DNA of 45,480 nucleotides from a virus. The notes beneath the pieces were generated by a model. That model worked only from the letters and a program-made list of their open reading frames with translations. It was not told where the DNA came from and did not search any database. Position 1 is the stretch's first letter. Each line of letters starts with the position of its first letter. The position numbers were made by a program, and so were the translations under genes. The stretch is from positions 1 to 45,480 of IMG/VR virus record IMGVR_UViG_3300025117_000115, one strand, 5' to 3'. Below are positions 34,181 to 42,275 of the stretch, piece by piece.

Positions 34181-35680
34181 CTAAAAATCCATAGGAACTT
34201 TTGCTATACCTATTTCTTTATAAATATTTCTAGAAAGATCGTGTTCCGCTATAACCTGATATTCATTTGTTGATCCAAATCTATTTTTAGGAATAAAAAC
34301 AATTGTATAATGTTTATCTTTTTCTAATTTGAAAGGAATTTTTGTGAGCTTTTTCTTACCTTCCAGTCTATAACATTTTAATTCTGCTTTTTCTCCTTCA
34401 TATTCATCATCGAAGGGTTTTCTAATCATTATATTAGTTGATGCGACATCAACAATATTCTTTGCTAAACCGATACATTCATTAGTGTAATATCTTTTCT
34501 TAGTAGCATCTTTACCTAATTGATATGTAATCCAAATATGCACATTCTTACCTACAGGTTTAATTGTATCATAAATATCAACACTATCTTTAGTCATTGA
34601 TTGCCATTGTTGTTCATTTTTATTATCAGCAGATACCTTCATAGTATCTAATATGAAATATTTACATCCTAATGAACAATATTTTTTAATTGTTTTTATT
34701 GCTAATGATGCCGTATATTTTGGGAAAGGTATGATAACAATATTTTTATTTTCTTTTTTTAATTCAATCCAATCAGCACATTTTTTTAGTAATTCCCATT
34801 GTTCTTCTGTAAATCCACCATCACGTAAAATATATTTTTGTAAATCTTTTTTAAATACATTATTAGCTACCCAAGTAATTAATTCTTTTCTCCATTTTGA
34901 TTCATCTTCTTCATTTATCATAATACATATTTGTTCATTATAATGTAATATTTGTGGCAAAATTAATTCTATTGTTGTTGTGGTTTTTCCTACACCACTT
35001 AAAGCACCTAGCATAGTTACATGTCCTTGTAAATTTCCACCAATTTCTTTATTAAGAATAGGAGAATTATACAAAGGCATACCTACATTTTCACCTTTAT
35101 CTAATTTATCTAATAACTCATGTATACCATCACATAAATTATGACTTTTAATTTCTCCTTCAACATTGATGAATATATGATTTAATTGAGTTTCATACAT
35201 ATCATATATATCACTCACATTCATATCCACAAATTCTTTTATTTTATCATAAACAGGGAATCTTCTTGCTAACAATTGCAATACTGCATTCCATTTATTT
35301 AACTCATCAATATAACCATTGATATTTTCTACATTAACATATTCCTTAGATTTATCAATGGTATCATAACCACCATATTCATCATACTTTTGTTTTAGTT
35401 TAGGATGTTTTTCAAGATATAAACCAATAGTAATATCATCTAATGTTTTCTTTCCTTCTTTAATAATAATGTCATAACCTATTTGCCAATAAACCTTCCA
35501 TACATTACTACTAAAACTTTTAAGATTTAATTTATCATATGTAAAGTATAAATCAGGATTCTTGTATAAAGAGGAAACAATATTAGCCTCGCAAGCAAGT
35601 TTATATTCTTGCACTTTTTTACTTGATTTTATTAATTCAATCTCAAGAGGTGTTAATTCTTTTTTATTTTTTTCTGCCAT
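34181..35680 (-). CDS. Replicative DNA helicase (DnaB-like)
   Basis: The protein has 499 residues. The N-terminal ~180 residues fit the DnaB N-domain (SSKKVQEYKLACEANIVSSL, YFTYDKLNLKSF). The RecA-like core has Walker A GALSGVGKTT at 225-234, Walker B YFILDTMKVS around 332, and ITYQLGKDATKKRYYT around 382. It unwinds the fork with 5'-3' polarity as a hexamer. Stands directly upstream of the primase and downstream of a small gene and Sak4-like ATPase. Confidence 0.93.
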   Translation of the reverse strand: MAEKNKKELTPLEIELIKSSKKVQEYKLACEANIVSSLYKNPDLYFTYDKLNLKSFSSNVWKVYWQIGYDIIIKEGKKTLDDITIGLYLEKHPKLKQKYDEYGGYDTIDKSKEYVNVENINGYIDELNKWNAVLQLLARRFPVYDKIKEFVDMNVSDIYDMYETQLNHIFINVEGEIKSHNLCDGIHELLDKLDKGENVGMPLYNSPILNKEIGGNLQGHVTMLGALSGVGKTTTTIELILPQILHYNEQICIMINEEDESKWRKELITWVANNVFKKDLQKYILRDGGFTEEQWELLKKCADWIELKKENKNIVIIPFPKYTASLAIKTIKKYCSLGCKYFILDTMKVSADNKNEQQWQSMTKDSVDIYDTIKPVGKNVHIWITYQLGKDATKKRYYTNECIGLAKNIVDVASTNIMIRKPFDDEYEGEKAELKCYRLEGKKKLTKIPFKLEKDKHYTIVFIPKNRFGSTNEYQVIAEHDLSRNIYKEIGIAKVPMDF

Positions 35681-35692
35681 TACCCACCATCC

Positions 35693-36160
35693 TTACCATA
35701 ATTCTTCTAATTCTTTATTAATTTTCTTATCATTATTCTTATTTATATATTCCGCACCTTCATGTATTATATTTTCAAATTTCATTTTCTCAACTTTTTC
35801 TTCTGATTTAACTACTTGTTTCAATCTATTTACCACATCATTAATTTCTTTTTCAATTATAATCATTATAGTATTAAATTTATGTTGTTCATTTTTAAAA
35901 TCTTGTGACCTAACTATTTGTTTTATTTTCATTTTATTAATTTTAAAAGTATATAAAATATGTTGATACTCATAATTAGCCATAGATGTAGTTTTTTTAT
36001 TTGCCATAAATTTACCTTCTTTTAAACCTTTTAATCTTAATGCCATATATGAAGGTAATTTTTGTGATTTATCATATTCAAATATTTCTAATTTTATATA
36101 TTGATATAATTCATTCCAATCCTTTTTTTCTTGCTCTGTCATTTTTGCCATATTCATCAC
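35693..36160 (-). CDS. Unknown 155-aa replication-operon protein
   Basis: Helical and highly charged (MMNMAKMTEQEKKDWNELYQ; KVEKMKFENIIHEGAEY). Lies between the Sak4-like ATPase and the helicase. It may be a helicase loader or accessory factor by position only; no domain recognised. Confidence 0.7.
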   Translation of the reverse strand: MMNMAKMTEQEKKDWNELYQYIKLEIFEYDKSQKLPSYMALRLKGLKEGKFMANKKTTSMANYEYQHILYTFKINKMKIKQIVRSQDFKNEQHKFNTIMIIIEKEINDVVNRLKQVVKSEEKVEKMKFENIIHEGAEYINKNNDKKINKELEELW

Positions 36161-36175
36161 CTATAATTATAATTT

Positions 36176-36205
36176 AAAGAGGTGGTTTTAATATACCACC
36201 TCTTT
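36176..36205. terminator. Hairpin after the Sak4-like gene
   Basis: A perfect 10-bp stem (AAAGAGGTGG with CCACCTCTTT) and a 10-nt loop, 11 nt past the Sak4-like stop. The longer T-run is on the plus strand; on the minus strand only CTCTTTAAATT follows. Partial terminator or mRNA processing structure inside the operon. Confidence 0.5.
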
Positions 36206-36215
36206 TTTTCAACCT

Positions 36216-37370
36216 TTAATAAGCAATAACTTCCATGAATTCTACTAATTCTTTAAGTTTTTCTATATTGGAAGATTCTAATTCTTTAGGTAATAATTCT
36301 AATTCTTTTAATTTAGCAGAAACTTTTTTAACCTTATCTCCATCAGTTTTTAAAATATTCATTGTTGTTTTAAATTTTTCTAATAATATTTTTTTTGTTT
36401 CTAATTCTTTCTTTTCATCAATCTCTTCTTTTTTCTTTGTTGCATTTTCTTCTACAACTTCTTTTTTTGCTTCTTCTTGAATTGTCCTTGTTTCTTCTAT
36501 TGATTTTGCATCAGATTGTTTATTATGTTCTGCTTTAATAGCATCTTGCAATGCATTAATTAAAGAATCTGCATCAAGTGGAATTTCTTCTACTATATCT
36601 GCAAATCTACTACCACTATCTAAAGCCATATTATCATCTCTGAATTTAATTTTTCTACTTTCTTCTGTTAATTTATTTCTAGTTTCATCTTTTTTAGTAA
36701 CAATATTTTTCTTTCCTGTTTTTTCTGTTATAATCGTTCTATCATAATATGCAAGTCCAATAAAATGCATCTTTTTCTTTAAAAGATTGAAATATATTTT
36801 TTCAACATCAGATGTTAGTGTTTGATATGTAGTACCTGTTGCAATATCAGTAAGTTCTCTATTCTTAACATGACCAATAATAATCATTGAAACTCCAATT
36901 TTTCTTAATCTTACTACAATATCAAACATTAATTCAAACGCTTTTGCTTGACCTTTTTGAAAACCATTCCATGCAGAATCTATTGAATCTGCTTTTTTAT
37001 CTGAATGATCTTTATTCCATAAACGAATTGCTTCTTTTTCTGCTAATTTAATCCAACCATCATATGTATCAGCAACAATAGCTTTTAAATTTGCATATTC
37101 TGTATTTTTATTATATTCAATATCTTCAATAATATCTTCTAATTCTTCCCAATCGTCAACATCTTCATAAACAATACCACTAATTGCATCTGCTCCAGCT
37201 TCTCCAGCCATTTCTAAAAATATATACCCATCTTCACCAATAAGTCTTTCAAGCATTTCTTTAATAACAGTAGATTTTCCAATTTTAGGTTCTCCTAACA
37301 AGCAAATATTATACGCCAAAGGATCTACTTTTATTATATTCTTTTTTCCAAACTTTCTATTGTTTATCAT
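36216..37370 (-). CDS. Sak4-like recombination ATPase
   Basis: The protein has 384 residues. Walker A is GEPKIGKST at 26-34, then a Walker-B-like strand LKAIVADTYDGW around residue 90-101. These match AAA_24/Sak4-type phage proteins that help single-strand annealing and recombination. The C-terminal third is an acidic, Lys/Glu-rich coiled region (KKEVVEENATKKKEEIDEKK). It sits next to the ssDNA-binding-like protein. The start overlaps the 3' end of the HNH gene by 14 nt. Confidence 0.78.
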   Translation of the reverse strand: MINNRKFGKKNIIKVDPLAYNICLLGEPKIGKSTVIKEMLERLIGEDGYIFLEMAGEAGADAISGIVYEDVDDWEELEDIIEDIEYNKNTEYANLKAIVADTYDGWIKLAEKEAIRLWNKDHSDKKADSIDSAWNGFQKGQAKAFELMFDIVVRLRKIGVSMIIIGHVKNRELTDIATGTTYQTLTSDVEKIYFNLLKKKMHFIGLAYYDRTIITEKTGKKNIVTKKDETRNKLTEESRKIKFRDDNMALDSGSRFADIVEEIPLDADSLINALQDAIKAEHNKQSDAKSIEETRTIQEEAKKEVVEENATKKKEEIDEKKELETKKILLEKFKTTMNILKTDGDKVKKVSAKLKELELLPKELESSNIEKLKELVEFMEVIAY

Positions 37371-37881
37371 ATTTTTTATTTCTCCTTGTATTATTCATAT
37401 TTTCAATTCTTGTTACCCATTTACAATTATTTTTATTATAACCTTGATTACAATCTATTCTATCAATTTCTGTATCTTCTTTATATTCTTCTTTATGTAA
37501 TTGATAACTTTCATACATATCATTCATAAAATTTTTAAATTCCAGCCATTCATCACAAACTTTAATTCCATGACCACCATAATAATTATAAAATTGATGA
37601 TTTGGATTATTACATCTTTGTGTCATACTTTTCCATATATAATAAAATGGTGTTTGACTCATATTATGTTTAGAATTTGCTTTTGAAATCATTTCATTTC
37701 TATAGCATCCACATGATAGTGTTTGACCACTTCTAAGTAAATAACCTCTAGTCGTAATTTTATTACCACATTCACATTCGCATATCCAAGCAGGTTTATT
37801 ACATATATTTTCTTTTGCTCTTTTAATTACGGTTAATCTACCAAATTTCTGATTAGTTAAATCAATTGCTTTAATGCCAAT
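37357..37881 (-). CDS. HNH-type homing endonuclease, AUU start proposed
   Basis: Full length, 174 residues. The N-terminus, (M)GIKAIDLTNQKFGRLTVIK, is homologous to the 39206 gene (GKVIDLTNQTFGRLTVIKR). It continues with a zinc module (ICECECGNKI, LSCGC) and a nuclease region GHGIKVCDEWLEFKNF, EIDRIDCNQGYNKNNCKWVT. The first ATG is at 37692; 63 further codons upstream are open and homologous but have no ATG, GTG or TTG. AAGGAGG lies 8 nt before ATT (37879-37881), the position of the paralogue's ATG. It overlaps the Sak4-like start. Likely a mobile nuclease without an intron. Confidence 0.8.
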   Translation of the reverse strand: MGIKAIDLTNQKFGRLTVIKRAKENICNKPAWICECECGNKITTRGYLLRSGQTLSCGCYRNEMISKANSKHNMSQTPFYYIWKSMTQRCNNPNHQFYNYYGGHGIKVCDEWLEFKNFMNDMYESYQLHKEEYKEDTEIDRIDCNQGYNKNNCKWVTRIENMNNTRRNKKYDKQ

Positions 37882-37903
37882 AATTATTTCCTCCTTTTAT
37901 TTT

Positions 37904-37934
37904 TATAGAAGGAGAAATTAAATCTCCTTCTATA
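37904..37934. terminator. 12-bp hairpin between SSB-like and HNH genes
   Basis: TATAGAAGGAGA (37904-37915) is perfectly mirrored at 37923-37934 with a 7-nt loop, 28 nt past the SSB-like stop. It lacks a T-run. The arm contains a GGAG sequence. It may terminate, or limit expression of the homing gene. Confidence 0.5.
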
Positions 37935-37961
37935 AACCAATAATTTTAATCAATAAATATT

Positions 37962-39179
37962 CTAATCATCTTCTGCAAGCAATTTATCTAAATCATCTAA
38001 ACTGTAATCACTAGAATTTTCTTCTTCTGTGTCACTATCATTTTTATCAGCATTCTTATCATCTTTGCCTTTATCTTCTTTTTCACTAAGCAATTGATTT
38101 AAGAATACTAAATCATCAAATTTATATTTTTCATCTGTTCTTTGAATTACAGGTTTTTTATCGTCACCTTCGCCTACAAGTTTAATAACAGGTTTTTTGA
38201 TTAACATTTTCTTTTCTCTAGTATTTCCGACAGCACATTTTGCTAATGCTTCTTCTTCTGTATAAGCACCTAATTCAATTAACTCTCTAATATCTTCGGG
38301 TACATCATCAAGAGTAATATTAACTTTTGCTTGACCTTCAACGATAATACCTTCTACTGTGATTTCATTAACATTATCTTTTTTTGCTTTAAACATTTTT
38401 ACAAGTAATTTTGCACCTTTTTCTAAATCTTTTTCTGCGACTTCAAACTGGAATACTTTAGTGAATACTACATTTTGTTTAATTTCAATCTTATCTTGAC
38501 CGTATTTACCAACATAATCAACAACATATGTAGTGATTGGGAATGAACCAGATTCTTTATCGTATTTACCAATACTATCTTTATCAACAAGAATTGTTTG
38601 TTGGAATGTTGCAGAATATTTAGATACATCATCTGCTTTTGATAGATATACAGAAGTAATTTCCTTTTTAACTTGAATACTATCTTGATATAGAGAATAT
38701 TTCAGATTACCTTTTACATTAACAACCATTCCATCAGTAAGATGTTCTTTTATGTATTCAATAGCATCATATGAAGATAAGAATTTTTTAGAAAAAGTTT
38801 TTTCTTTTGCATCTTTTTCTAATCCTACAGTGATAAAACATTGATTTCCAACTTGTTCAGTAATATTTTCGTCAAGTCTATCTTCCCAATCAATAGTGAA
38901 TTTATTTTCATAATCATCTTTATCTTTACCATCTTCTGTTTTCTTACCATGAACATAAACAACAGAATCACCTTTGTTACTATATCCACCCATCATGTCA
39001 GCATAAACTACATTTCCATTACCACAGTCTACACCAAGATTCATAACATTATAAACCCAACCAGAACTTGATTCTTCATCAATTTTGAAAGTATAATCGT
39101 TAACTTTCGCAATTCCGATCAGTTGAAATTGAGAAGTCCCTTTTTTTAGAGGTGTTTTTTCTTTAGTTTCTTTAGCCAT
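37962..39179 (-). CDS. Putative single-stranded DNA-binding protein
   Basis: The protein has 405 residues. Beta-rich regions resembling two OB-folds lie at about residues 20-180 and 185-300 (FQLIGIAKVNDYTFKIDEES; MVVNVKGNLKYSLYQDSIQV). The C-terminal ~50 residues are strongly acidic and end DDLDKLLAEDD, the hallmark of proteins that recruit replisome partners. Position in the replication operon supports the role. It is much larger than bacterial SSB and not sequence-recognised, so a large phage-specific SSB is inferred. Confidence 0.65.
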   Translation of the reverse strand: MAKETKEKTPLKKGTSQFQLIGIAKVNDYTFKIDEESSSGWVYNVMNLGVDCGNGNVVYADMMGGYSNKGDSVVYVHGKKTEDGKDKDDYENKFTIDWEDRLDENITEQVGNQCFITVGLEKDAKEKTFSKKFLSSYDAIEYIKEHLTDGMVVNVKGNLKYSLYQDSIQVKKEITSVYLSKADDVSKYSATFQQTILVDKDSIGKYDKESGSFPITTYVVDYVGKYGQDKIEIKQNVVFTKVFQFEVAEKDLEKGAKLLVKMFKAKKDNVNEITVEGIIVEGQAKVNITLDDVPEDIRELIELGAYTEEEALAKCAVGNTREKKMLIKKPVIKLVGEGDDKKPVIQRTDEKYKFDDLVFLNQLLSEKEDKGKDDKNADKNDSDTEEENSSDYSLDDLDKLLAEDD

Positions 39180-39205
39180 ATTTAATCTTTTCTCCTTTTA
39201 TATTA

Positions 39206-39922
39206 TTATTTTTTATTTCCTTTATATTTATATTCTCCGAAATATTCATCTTCTGCTTTCAATCTTGTATTTACAGCATCTTCAAAATTATCAAAATAAC
39301 CTAAATGAATATATTTTCCGTTTTTACCTATATTTGCATTCCATTTTCCTTTATCTTTTCTCCAAACAACCCCAGTTACACCAGATGTATTATTTGATTG
39401 CAAATCTCTATTCATACTGTTTTGACTTCTAGTAACTAGTCTTAAAAATTCTTTTCTATTATCATTTTTATTATGAAATATATGATCTACTTCCATATCA
39501 TCAGGGCAATTCATAACTAAACGATGCATAAGTATAACCATATATCCAGTTATTACATAATTATCTGCATTAATATGCCAACTATAGTCTTTTATTTTAT
39601 CATAATCTTCTAAATCAAAGTAAAATTCTTCATTGTTTAAAGTATAACCAATACCATATTTACCTGTTAAGTCATATGTATTATGATTTTTACTTATTTG
39701 GCTAATTTCCCTAACTATTTCTTTTTGTAAACAACCACATGATTTAGTATGACCATTTCTTAAACTCGACCCTCTGATTATTTTTAAACTATCTTTTCCT
39801 AAACAATCACATTGACATAACCAGTATATTTCTCTTGATTTATTATTTTCAATTCTTTCTACTCTTTTAATTACAGTTAATCTTCCAAATGTTTGATTTG
39901 TTAAATCTATAACTTTCCCCAA
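39206..39922 (-). CDS. HNH homing endonuclease with AP2-like domain
   Basis: The protein has 238 residues. The N-terminal module (VIDLTNQTFGRLTVIKR, CQCDCLG, SCGCLQKE) is shared with 37357. It has a central HNH-type core (ILMHRLVMNCPDDMEVDHIF, HNKNDNRKEFLRLVTRSQNS) and a C-terminal AP2-like part (SGVTGVVWRKDKGKWNANIG, GYFDNFEDAVNTRLKAEDEY). Free-standing, placed between the acidic protein and the SSB-like gene. Probably a homing enzyme that targets phages lacking it. Confidence 0.88.
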   Translation of the reverse strand: MGKVIDLTNQTFGRLTVIKRVERIENNKSREIYWLCQCDCLGKDSLKIIRGSSLRNGHTKSCGCLQKEIVREISQISKNHNTYDLTGKYGIGYTLNNEEFYFDLEDYDKIKDYSWHINADNYVITGYMVILMHRLVMNCPDDMEVDHIFHNKNDNRKEFLRLVTRSQNSMNRDLQSNNTSGVTGVVWRKDKGKWNANIGKNGKYIHLGYFDNFEDAVNTRLKAEDEYFGEYKYKGNKK

Positions 39923-39948
39923 TAATATTTGTCACCTCTTTCTATATT

Positions 39949-40197
39949 TTATTTTTCTTCATCACCCTCACTACCATCGTCTTCTTCCTCTTCCTCTTCA
40001 ACCTTAATATCCTGTTTAGTTGATTCTGCCACAGTAATATTAATTTCACTTCCAACAAAGATATTAAAATCGTCAAAACTAAGAACTTCTACTTCTTCAG
40101 TTTTCTTGTCATAGATATGTAATCCTTCCTCGTCAATCTTAACTAATTGACCTTTTGCATTAAGTGTGTGTTTAATTTCCTGTACTTTTTTAATCAT
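39949..40197 (-). CDS. Small protein with acidic tail
   Basis: The protein has 82 residues. The first ~60 form a probable beta-rich domain (MIKKVQEIKHTLNAKGQLVK); the last ~15 are almost all Glu/Asp (VEEEEEEDDGSEGDEEK). First gene of the replication operon, behind a leader containing palindrome copy 5. The tail resembles DNA-mimicking or SSB-type tails; function unknown. Confidence 0.68.
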   Translation of the reverse strand: MIKKVQEIKHTLNAKGQLVKIDEEGLHIYDKKTEEVEVLSFDDFNIFVGSEINITVAESTKQDIKVEEEEEEDDGSEGDEEK

Positions 40198-40336
40198 AAA
40201 ATAACATTTCTCCTTTTTTAAATTTTATTTTTATATTATCTTAACTTATAACTTAATTCATAATCTTAAATACATAACTTTTTACAAATCATAACCAAAT
40301 ATTCCATTTATCATGATTTTACGATTTTTGACACCC

Positions 40337-40365
40337 TCTAAACCCTTAATTTATAGGGGTTTGTA
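40337..40365. repeat. Dispersed intergenic palindrome, copy 5
   Basis: TCTAAACCCTTAATTTATAG then GGGTTTGTA; arms AAACCC and GGGTTT match. It is preceded by TTTATCATGATTTTA and followed by AAATTGGTATATTTTGTAAA, which resembles the flanks of copies 2 and 4. It lies in the leader between the promoter at 40488-40516 and the gene starting at 40197. Otherwise the stretch 40198-40588 holds only the promoter, a hairpin and AT-rich spacer. Confidence 0.72.
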
Positions 40366-40487
40366 AATTGGTATATTTTGTAAATCACCCTTTCTACTTA
40401 ATATTTTCTTACTTTTTTGATTTTTGGTGCAATTTGATACTTTTTCTTAATTTCTGTTTATTTTCTTAACTCTTCCCTACTTTCACT

Positions 40488-40516
40488 ATTATATTCTCAA
40501 TCTGTTAATTTGTCAA
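40488..40516 (-). promoter_or_regulatory. Sigma-A-type promoter of the replication operon
   Basis: Minus strand: TTGACA (40516-40511), 17-nt spacer, TATAAT (40493-40488). Both hexamers are perfect. The -35 box overlaps the hairpin at 40513-40562. Confidence 0.88.
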
Positions 40517-40562
40517 GAGAGAATTTAATTTATTTTTTTATTTTAGTTAAATTCTCTCTTGA
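40513..40562. terminator. 16-bp hairpin between PARP gene and promoter
   Basis: TCAAGAGAGAATTTAA (40513-40528) is perfectly mirrored at 40547-40562 around an 18-nt loop. It begins 27 nt after the PARP stop and shares bases with the -35 box of the next promoter. No T-run follows. Probably ends the ligase-macrodomain-PARP transcript or regulates the promoter. Confidence 0.55.
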
Positions 40563-40588
40563 ATAGCAAACTAAATAATTAAAATATA

Positions 40589-41809
40589 CTATCTCAATTC
40601 TATCAAATACTTAATAGTCATTTGCTCTTCTTTATAAACAATAATCTCATCATTATATAACATACTACCTGCATATGCATGAAGTGAATTAACACCAGGA
40701 CACATTTTTTGTAAATTCTCATAATTAAGATTATAAAACTTACTATCAAATGAATATACATCATATGGTTTACCATAGGCAACATTAAATAATGCCATGA
40801 ATCCTGAATTAGAATTACCATTAGACCATCTAGAACCAGATAAAGATGTATAACCAAGTGATTTCTTTGCCTTTGGAGCGAAGTAGCAACCAAAACCGAA
40901 CATTTTACCATTTATTACCACTTTTGAAGGTCTTAAAACTAATCCTGAATTAATAATACCCCAAATATTCTCTGAACGAGATCCATGAAATAATAATCTT
41001 TGGTCTTTAATTTTCTCATTAGCAACAAACTTTTCATATCTTTCTTGTGTCTTTAAATTAATAACTTTCCATGCAGAGTAAAACTTATTACTAATTTCAC
41101 CTAATTCTTTCTTAATCATTTTTAATTCTTCTTGTGTAACTTCTTCAAATTGCAATCCCATTGCATCTAATATTGTTTTATTATTTTCTACTTCTGTTTC
41201 AATATCGTTATCCTCATTTTTTTCTTCAATAGAATGCTGAGTAACCTGACCTTTCATTACATCAAGTAAATCTTGTTCTCTTTGAAGTATTTCAGAATAA
41301 TCTTTATCAGTTTTTGCTAAATAATCTTTAACTTTTCCCATTTTTCTAGGAATAGTTTTAAATAAATCAACTAATACCTTATTAAATAATTCAATATCAT
41401 CAATATTAATTAGATTATTTAAAATTAATTGTGCTTCATCAACCATAACCTGAGTAACATTATTTGAAGAAATAGTATAATTGTCTTTAATCGCTTGTCG
41501 TGCCATTGATTGTAATCTTGCTACAATTTGTGCAATGGAAGGATTATTAATATCAAGATATTCTTTCTTCTTATTTGGTGTGATAGTAGTTTCTGCAACA
41601 AGTCTAGATTGGTCAACATATCCTTTTTTAATTTTACTTTTATATGTAGATTCCCATTTAGATATTGGATAAGTTTTTGTTTGATAGCCAGAAGTTCCTA
41701 TTCTTCCATATTTACTAACAAAATTTCCATCTCCACTATCCAACATCTGGTAATACTTGTTGTTATTTTCTCCTGGTTCTACTTTAACTAGATATAATGG
41801 ATTTTGCAT
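40589..41809 (-). CDS. WGR-PARP-type ADP-ribosyltransferase
   Basis: The protein has 406 residues and matches the WGR, helical and catalytic parts of poly(ADP-ribose) polymerases. The WGR region is at residues ~1-80 (SKYGRIGTSGYQTKTYP). A helical regulatory domain spans about 90-235 (SIAQIVARLQSMARQAI). The catalytic domain spans 240-406. The H-Y-E triad is present: His275 in LLFHGSRSENI, Tyr309 in FGFGCYFAPKAKKSLGY, Glu388 in YNDEIIVY. It transfers ADP-ribose from NAD+ to protein or DNA ends; Glu predicts chain elongation. The WGR domain suggests activation by DNA breaks. It shares an operon with a macrodomain and a DNA ligase. Rare in phages; a bacterial relative exists in Clostridioides. 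Confidence 0.92.
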   Translation of the reverse strand: MQNPLYLVKVEPGENNNKYYQMLDSGDGNFVSKYGRIGTSGYQTKTYPISKWESTYKSKIKKGYVDQSRLVAETTITPNKKKEYLDINNPSIAQIVARLQSMARQAIKDNYTISSNNVTQVMVDEAQLILNNLINIDDIELFNKVLVDLFKTIPRKMGKVKDYLAKTDKDYSEILQREQDLLDVMKGQVTQHSIEEKNEDNDIETEVENNKTILDAMGLQFEEVTQEELKMIKKELGEISNKFYSAWKVINLKTQERYEKFVANEKIKDQRLLFHGSRSENIWGIINSGLVLRPSKVVINGKMFGFGCYFAPKAKKSLGYTSLSGSRWSNGNSNSGFMALFNVAYGKPYDVYSFDSKFYNLNYENLQKMCPGVNSLHAYAGSMLYNDEIIVYKEEQMTIKYLIELR

Positions 41810-41822
41810 ATATCCACCTCTC

Positions 41823-42242
41823 TTATAAATAACAAACTAAAATTTCAATGTCAATATCTTCAAATACATCTTCAATAATTTCCTTAACAACATCCCAATC
41901 CAACTTGTCTAGTCCACATCCTATCATCGGCATTGCAATCTTTTCAATTTCTAATGTTTCAATTGTTTCAATCATATCTTCTAATGATTCTCTTAAACTT
42001 GCATATGTAGGTTTATGATAACATTTTCTTTTAGTTACTAGATTAAATACATTATCAATTAGAATTGCACAATTATCAGGAATATAATCAACAGTATTCT
42101 TTAACTTTTTACGCATATTATACAATTCATTAAATTTTACTGCAATTCCTGCACCTAAAGCGAAATCACCTGAAATGCAATGTGCAAAATAATAACCATG
42201 TGGTACTGAAAATAAATCTCTTTGTTCTTCTCTTAAAATCAT
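41823..42242 (-). CDS. TARG1-like macrodomain ADP-ribose hydrolase
   Basis: A 139-residue single macrodomain close to human TARG1/OARD1. YFAHCISGDFALGAGIAVKF (18-37) is the ADP-ribose loop. TKRKCYHKPTYASL (70-83) supplies Lys71, equivalent to the catalytic Lys84 of TARG1. MPMIGCGLDKLDW (104-116) supplies Asp112, equivalent to Asp125. It removes ADP-ribose from proteins or from DNA. The same subclass includes DarG, antidote to the DNA-ADP-ribosylating toxin DarT. Downstream of the ligase gene and 13 nt upstream of the PARP-like gene, so writer and eraser are co-expressed. Confidence 0.93.
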   Translation of the reverse strand: MILREEQRDLFSVPHGYYFAHCISGDFALGAGIAVKFNELYNMRKKLKNTVDYIPDNCAILIDNVFNLVTKRKCYHKPTYASLRESLEDMIETIETLEIEKIAMPMIGCGLDKLDWDVVKEIIEDVFEDIDIEILVCYL

Positions 42243-42275
42243 AATAACATTCTCCTTTTTATTTTATATTTTTAA

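Noticed and set aside
40330-40360. TTGACA followed by TATAGG on the plus strand in palindrome copy 5
   Set aside because: The -10 is poor, no plus-strand gene follows, and the bases belong to the shared palindrome.
40618-40911. 97-codon minus-strand frame inside the PARP gene
   Set aside because: Overlaps the conserved catalytic domain in another frame; no ribosome site.
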